64,000 bases of DNA from Stygiobacter sp. (GTDB taxonomy: Bacteria > Pseudomonadota > Alphaproteobacteria > Rhodospirillales > Magnetospirillaceae): the NCBI GenBank assembly GCA_006218045.1, contig VBWB01000009.1, positions 62,001 to 126,000 on the forward strand, written 5' to 3'. This document shows positions 59,828-64,000 of the stretch, piece after piece. The stretch's first letter is position 1. Every line of letters starts with the position of its first letter. Both the position numbers and the translations under genes were made by a program. The notes beneath the pieces were generated by a model, which was given only the letters and a program-made list of their open reading frames with translations, ran no database searches and had not been told where the DNA came from.

Positions 59828-60553
59828 CTATTCCACCTGATATTTCTTCTTCAACTGGGCGAGAAAGGCTGCCTTTTCCACCATCCACTGGTCAAACTCG
59901 GCGATCAGGTCCGGATGCTTGATGGTGGACAGATGGTAGTCGCTTTTCTGGTGCGGCAAGTGCGCCGCGAAAACCAGGGCGCCGTCCTTGTTCATGCTCT
60001 TGAGCTGATAGCCGACCACCGAGATGCTGGCATAAGCCCCATCGACGCGCCCCGCCAACGCCTGTTGGACCAGACCGGCGAAGGTATTGTTTTCATGCAA
60101 TTGCACCGTGCCCGCCTTGATCTGGTCGGCCCAGCTCCAGGCGGTGAAGCCCTTGACCGTGCCCAGGGTCTTGATCGACTCGACCGGGGCATCCTTACGG
60201 GCAGCGACAATGCTGACACCGTCGATATTGGTCACCACCGGGCTGGAATAGCGGACGGACTTGCCGGCCTTGACATCCGGGCTCCACTTTTGATTGTCCG
60301 GGTATTTCAGATCGACATTGCCGGCGGCGAATTCCGAGAACAAGCGCACCACCGGCAAGGGCTTATAGGTTAACTTATGGTTGCGGTCGGCGGCGAAGGC
60401 ATCCAGAACCTCACGGGCGAAGCCGCCATATTGACCGTTTTCATAGGTGTATTGCGGATAGTACTGGGTCTCCTCGACCCCGACAACGAACGATCCGGCC
60501 CAGGCGGGAAAGGCCATGCAGGACAGGCACAAAGCGGCGGTAAGGGCTTTCAT
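59828..60553 (-). CDS. Periplasmic binding protein, family 3
   Basis: A 241-residue protein with a signal peptide (MKALTAALCLSCMAFPAWA). The family-3 fold is indicated by FVVGVEETQYYPQY, GGFAREVLDAFA, NVDLKYPDNQKW, VKGFTAWSWADQI and DGAYASISVVGYQL. The frame opens at 60595, but ATG 60553 starts the signal peptide and has a GGAGC site. It ends in LKKKYQVE. It is followed by a strong hairpin, so it is likely its own transcript. The divergent neighbour is a hybrid kinase without a periplasmic domain, so direct pairing with that kinase is unlikely; ligand unknown. Confidence 0.88.
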   Translation of the reverse strand: MKALTAALCLSCMAFPAWAGSFVVGVEETQYYPQYTYENGQYGGFAREVLDAFAADRNHKLTYKPLPVVRLFSEFAAGNVDLKYPDNQKWSPDVKAGKSVRYSSPVVTNIDGVSIVAARKDAPVESIKTLGTVKGFTAWSWADQIKAGTVQLHENNTFAGLVQQALAGRVDGAYASISVVGYQLKSMNKDGALVFAAHLPHQKSDYHLSTIKHPDLIAEFDQWMVEKAAFLAQLKKKYQVE

Positions 60554-60688
60554 TGATCGAGCTCCGAAACAGGGCGAGACGGAAGCAATAACCAAGTCGG
60601 CGCCGCCTCATGGGTGAATTCTTGACGAAAAACGCCAGCGCAACATCCTCTTCACGCGCGGGACCGTGGCGGAGGTGCTAGGCTGACG

Positions 60689-60711
60689 CCGCCCCCGACG
60701 GGATGGGGCGG
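60689..60711 (+). promoter_or_regulatory. Leader hairpin upstream of the three-PAS hybrid kinase
   Basis: CCGCCCC (60689-60695) and GGGGCGG (60705-60711) form a perfect 7-bp stem with a 9-base loop, ending 19 bases before the start codon. It could affect ribosome access or be an operator. The rest of the 177-base divergent gap shows no clear promoter. Confidence 0.35.
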
Positions 60712-60730
60712 ATGAATTCTGGATTGCCGC

Positions 60731-63700
60731 ATGAACCACCCTCCCCCGCTTGCCAAAGCGGTCCGGTCCGGCCCCAGCCGGCTGGGAATGATGCGCCTGC
60801 TCGACGATAGCCCCATCGGCATCGTGGTTCTGTCGTTGTCGGACACCATCATTTACGGCAACCGCAAGGCCAGGCACCTGTTCGGCTTTGGCCACGGCGA
60901 AATGATCGACATTCCCGCCGGCATGCTGTTCGCCCGCCGCGACCAGTATCAGACACTCAAAGCCGCCTTCGCCCAATCGCTGGTTCTGACCGATATTGAA
61001 GCCAGGATGCACCGGGTTGCCGCCCCCAACTTTTTCGCCCGCCTCACCTGGCAGCCCACCCGCTTCGACGACCAGGATGCCATCCTCTTGTGGGTCGACG
61101 ACATCACCGCCTCGGTGATCGAGCGCGAACGCCACCAAATCCTGTTCGTCGGCGCTCCGCTGCCGATGATTTTGTGCCGCCATCCGTCCGGGGAAATCAT
61201 GCTCGCCAACGGGCGGGCGGGCGAACTCCTCGCCCTGCCGGCGGCGGGCAAACTGGCCGACGTCATCGGTCCCGCCAACTTCCGCGCCTTGATGAGCCGA
61301 CTGCGCGACGGTGGCTATGTCGAGGATTTCAATCTGATGCTGGGAACCGCCTATGGCCAGGCGTTTCCGGCCTGCCTGTCGGCGCAGTTGACCAAGATCG
61401 GCGACGAGAAATGCATCCTGGTCGGTATTTCCGACATCACCAACCAGAAGATCGCCGAGGACACGCTGCGCCGCTTCTTCGAGGCCGCACCGCTGGCCAT
61501 GTTGCTGGTCAACCAGACCAGTTGCGCGGTCGAGAAAGTGAACCGCCGCGCGTCGGAGTTGCTCAGCCTGTCCGACAGCAGCGCCGCCGCCCTGAAAAAG
61601 ACCCTGCCCGATTTCATCGGCCCGTTCGCCACCCAGCGTTTCCTTGATGCCCTGCGCAATGGCGGCTTCGTCGACGATTTCGAGACCCAGTTCACCACCG
61701 ATTACGGTGAGACCTTCTGGGCCTTGCTGTCCGGGCAATTGGTGCAGGTGAGCGAACAGCCGTCGATCCTGGTGGGCGTCAGCGACATCACCGCGGTCAA
61801 GGTGGTGGAGGAAGGGCTGAAGGCGGCGAAAGAGGAAGCCGAACGCGCCACCCAGGCCAAATCCATGTTCCTGGCCACCATGAGCCATGAGATCCGCACC
61901 CCCATGAACGGGGTTCTGGGCATGCTGGACGTGCTGTCGGCCACAGTGCTGAGCGGCGAGCAGGGCGAGATGGTCGAGGTCATCAACCAGTCGGCGCGAT
62001 CGTTGCTGGCGATCATCGACGACATCTTGGACCTGTCCAAGATCGAGGCCGGCAAGCTGAACCTGGAACAGGTGTCGCTGAAACCACGGCAAAGCGTCGA
62101 AGCCACCTTGGAGATGCTGGCCCCGCGTGCCCGTGAGCGCCATCTGGAACTGGCCTGGCACGTGGACCCGGCCATCCCCGAACATTGTCTGGGCGATCCG
62201 GTGCGGTTGCGCCAGATCATGATCAACCTACTGGGCAACGCCATCAAATTCACCCCGGCGGGATCGGTGTCACTGTCCATCAAGCTGATCGACCGCAGCG
62301 ATCAATGGTTCGCCGCCCGCTTCGAGGTCACCGACACCGGCATCGGTCTCAGCCCGGAACAGCAGGCCCGCCTGTTCCAGCCGTTTTCCCAGGCCGACGC
62401 CTCGACCACCCGCCAGTTCGGCGGTACCGGCCTGGGGCTGTCGATCTGCGCCCGTCTGGTCGAGGTCATGGGCGGGCGTATCGGCGTCAACAGCACCCAA
62501 GGCGTGGGATCAACCTTCTGGTTCGAGGTGCCGCTCAGCCTGGACCCCCGCGATCACAGCCCCCCCGAACGCCCGCTGGACCAGATCAGCCTGGTGGTCG
62601 TCGACAGCCATCCGGTGGCGCGCCAGTGCGTGGTGGACATCCTGACCGCCGCCGGCGCCCAGGTGACCGGCGCCGATCCGACCAGCGACTGGCTGGCCCC
62701 GTTGCGCGCCGGTGCCATCCCCGATGCCTTGGTGCTGGATAACCAGGCTGATCTTGAGCCGTTGATGGCGCAATTGGGTCGTCTTGCGTCCCCGCCTCAG
62801 GTGGTTGTGACCACCGCCGGAATTCCCGATGCCTTGAACGAATTCGCCCACCGGCACGGCATCGCCGCCATCATCGCCAAGCCCGTCCACACCGCCGCGC
62901 TGATCCGCGTGATCGGGACCGCCCTTGGCCGTGGCGATCGCGTTGCCGGCCCGCCCGCTCAAAAAGCGCAGGCAGCCGGACGCCCGCATCTGAGCCGGGC
63001 GCAAGCCGTCACCGCCGGCACCTTGATCCTGGTGGCCGAGGACAACGCCATCAACCGTCTGGTCATCGGCAAGCAACTGGACCGCCTGGGCCACACCTAC
63101 GACATGGTCGAGGATGGCGAGCAAGCCCTGCGCGCGCTTAGGGCAACACCCTATGGCCTGCTCCTCACCGATTGCTTCATGCCGGTGATGGACGGCTACG
63201 AACTGACCCGAAACATCCGCAACAGCGAGGATTTCTGCCACCGCCTGCCCATCGTCGCCCTGACCGCCAACGCCTTGCAGGGCGATGCCGACAAATGTCT
63301 GCAAGCCGGCATGGACGATTATCTGAGCAAACCCGTCGACATGGAAAAGCTGTCCTCGGTGGTGGAAAAGTGGCTGCCGTCCACCGCCGACGCGGCCGAC
63401 ATCCCGCCCGCCCCGGATGGCAAGGGCAAGGGCGACAGCGAAGCGGCCGCGCCGCCGCCATGCCCGTTCGATCTGGCGGCCTTGGCGGCGCTGATCGGCG
63501 ACGATTCGCCGGAAACCCTGAGCGACATCCTGAATTTCTTCGTCGAGGCCTATCCCGAAGTGCACGAGCAATTGCGCCAGGCGGTTTCCGCCAAGGACCG
63601 TGCCGCCATCCGCAACGCCGCCCATGCCGCCAAGGGCGCGGCCCGGAACGCCTGCACTCCCGCCTTGGCGGAAACCTTGCAGTTGATGGAGGAAAAGGCG

Positions 63701-63802
63701 CCGCGCGGCAGCCTGAAATCCCTGACCGCCCTGATGACGCAGGCCGAAGCCCACCTCGCCGACATCCTTCGTCATGTCCAACACCGACAGGAGACACCAT
63801 GA
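60731..63802 (+). CDS. Cytoplasmic hybrid histidine kinase with three PAS domains, two receivers and HPt
   Basis: A 1,023-residue kinase with no membrane segment or signal peptide, so an intracellular sensor. It has three PAS-like domains (about 22-130, 135-245 and 255-365), each ending in a DIT-type strand. H386 lies in [10 protein letters not shown], followed by the ATPase domain (DTGIGL, GGTGLGL). A short first receiver (about 615-735) keeps an Asp ([10 protein letters not shown]) but has a compact acceptor loop. Receiver 2 has D814 in [12 protein letters not shown], and an HPt domain has H965 in [10 protein letters not shown]. Start ATG 60731. Its stop overlaps the start of the following response regulator by four bases (ATGA), so they are coupled and probably partners. 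Confidence 0.93.
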   Translation: MNHPPPLAKAVRSGPSRLGMMRLLDDSPIGIVVLSLSDTIIYGNRKARHLFGFGHGEMIDIPAGMLFARRDQYQTLKAAFAQSLVLTDIEARMHRVAAPNFFARLTWQPTRFDDQDAILLWVDDITASVIERERHQILFVGAPLPMILCRHPSGEIMLANGRAGELLALPAAGKLADVIGPANFRALMSRLRDGGYVEDFNLMLGTAYGQAFPACLSAQLTKIGDEKCILVGISDITNQKIAEDTLRRFFEAAPLAMLLVNQTSCAVEKVNRRASELLSLSDSSAAALKKTLPDFIGPFATQRFLDALRNGGFVDDFETQFTTDYGETFWALLSGQLVQVSEQPSILVGVSDITAVKVVEEGLKAAKEEAERATQAKSMFLATMSHEIRTPMNGVLGMLDVLSATVLSGEQGEMVEVINQSARSLLAIIDDILDLSKIEAGKLNLEQVSLKPRQSVEATLEMLAPRARERHLELAWHVDPAIPEHCLGDPVRLRQIMINLLGNAIKFTPAGSVSLSIKLIDRSDQWFAARFEVTDTGIGLSPEQQARLFQPFSQADASTTRQFGGTGLGLSICARLVEVMGGRIGVNSTQGVGSTFWFEVPLSLDPRDHSPPERPLDQISLVVVDSHPVARQCVVDILTAAGAQVTGADPTSDWLAPLRAGAIPDALVLDNQADLEPLMAQLGRLASPPQVVVTTAGIPDALNEFAHRHGIAAIIAKPVHTAALIRVIGTALGRGDRVAGPPAQKAQAAGRPHLSRAQAVTAGTLILVAEDNAINRLVIGKQLDRLGHTYDMVEDGEQALRALRATPYGLLLTDCFMPVMDGYELTRNIRNSEDFCHRLPIVALTANALQGDADKCLQAGMDDYLSKPVDMEKLSSVVEKWLPSTADAADIPPAPDGKGKGDSEAAAPPPCPFDLAALAALIGDDSPETLSDILNFFVEAYPEVHEQLRQAVSAKDRAAIRNAAHAAKGAARNACTPALAETLQLMEEKAPRGSLKSLTALMTQAEAHLADILRHVQHRQETP

Positions 63803-64000
63803 CCTGGCAGGACCATTTGGACCCCGGTACGATCCTGGTCGCCGACGACATGCCGCTGACCCTGTCGACCATCGAACACCTGCTGACCCGGACCGGGTCC
63901 GCCCGTCCCGCCCACGCCCGCTGCGGCCTGACCGCCCTTGAAGCGCTGGATGCCGACCACCAGCAGCGCTTCCGCCTGCTGATCTCGGATTTCTACATGC
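63799..64000 (+). CDS. Response regulator receiver domain (cut by right edge)
   Basis: The first 67 codons of a CheY-like receiver. ILVADDMPLTLS holds the acidic pair, and LLISDFYM contains the phospho-acceptor Asp as the window ends. An AGGAG site stands six bases before ATG 63799. The start overlaps the kinase stop (ATGA). Any output domain lies outside the window, so its target is unknown. Confidence 0.9.
   Translation, partial: MTWQDHLDPGTILVADDMPLTLSTIEHLLTRTGSARPAHARCGLTALEALDADHQQRFRLLISDFYM

Noticed and set aside
60608-62185. Leftward frame opposite the three-PAS kinase
   Set aside because: A shadow of a gene with complete PAS, kinase and receiver motifs.

Overview
The window is GC-rich chromosomal DNA, and every gene in it looks bacterial. 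Single-polar-flagellum-type flagellin, many chemoreceptors and hybrid histidine kinases, c-di-GMP enzymes and solitary periplasmic binding proteins suggest a motile alphaproteobacterium of the Rhodospirillales (Magnetospirillum-like). That assignment is inference from protein style, not a database result. I see no rRNA, tRNA, CRISPR array, insertion sequence or prophage.

Layout. (1) 1-4.7 kb: the 5' part of a molybdopterin/4Fe-4S oxidoreductase gene running off the left edge, an MFS transporter, a chemoreceptor gene broken by a short deletion, and a small secreted DUF411 protein. (2) 4.9-35.2 kb: one uninterrupted reading frame of 10,115 codons encoding a roughly megadalton secreted protein. 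In order it has a FecR-like domain, an M10-type zinc metalloprotease domain, EF-hand-like calcium loops, about 2,100 residues of alanine-rich helix, cadherin-like domains, about 14 LamG-type domains, a seven-repeat propeller-like block, an internal RTX block, an autotransporter-like beta-solenoid and a C-terminal RTX block. No type I secretion genes lie beside it. (3) 35.2-38.0 kb: ybaK, arfB, a decayed small gene, a strong terminator and a flagellin gene with a FliA-type -10 element. (4) 38.0-43.2 kb: a divergent pair making and degrading c-di-GMP: a diguanylate cyclase with a periplasmic CXXCH haem motif, and a Cache-HAMP-GAF-HD-GYP phosphodiesterase. (5) 43.2-46.0 kb: phosphoenolpyruvate carboxylase. 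(6) 46.1-64 kb: a dense sensory cluster. A leftward operon encodes a polyamine-type binding protein, a chemoreceptor, a hybrid kinase and an HD-GYP response regulator. A rightward operon encodes a family-3 binding protein and a hybrid kinase. Then come three more solitary binding-protein genes, and a cytoplasmic three-PAS hybrid kinase overlapping a response regulator cut by the right edge.

How they may work together (inference): the binding proteins have no permease or ATPase partners, so they are best read as periplasmic ligand detectors feeding the adjacent kinases and chemoreceptor. Output goes to taxis and to c-di-GMP turnover (two HD-GYP proteins, one GGDEF protein). The giant surface protein and the flagellin are the kind of adhesion/motility targets such circuits control, but nothing in the sequence proves that link.

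Non-coding structure worth noting: a related palindromic element at two convergent gene ends, an exact 25-bp direct repeat covering two stop codons, a 13-bp tandem repeat in a leader, and several long perfect hairpins.
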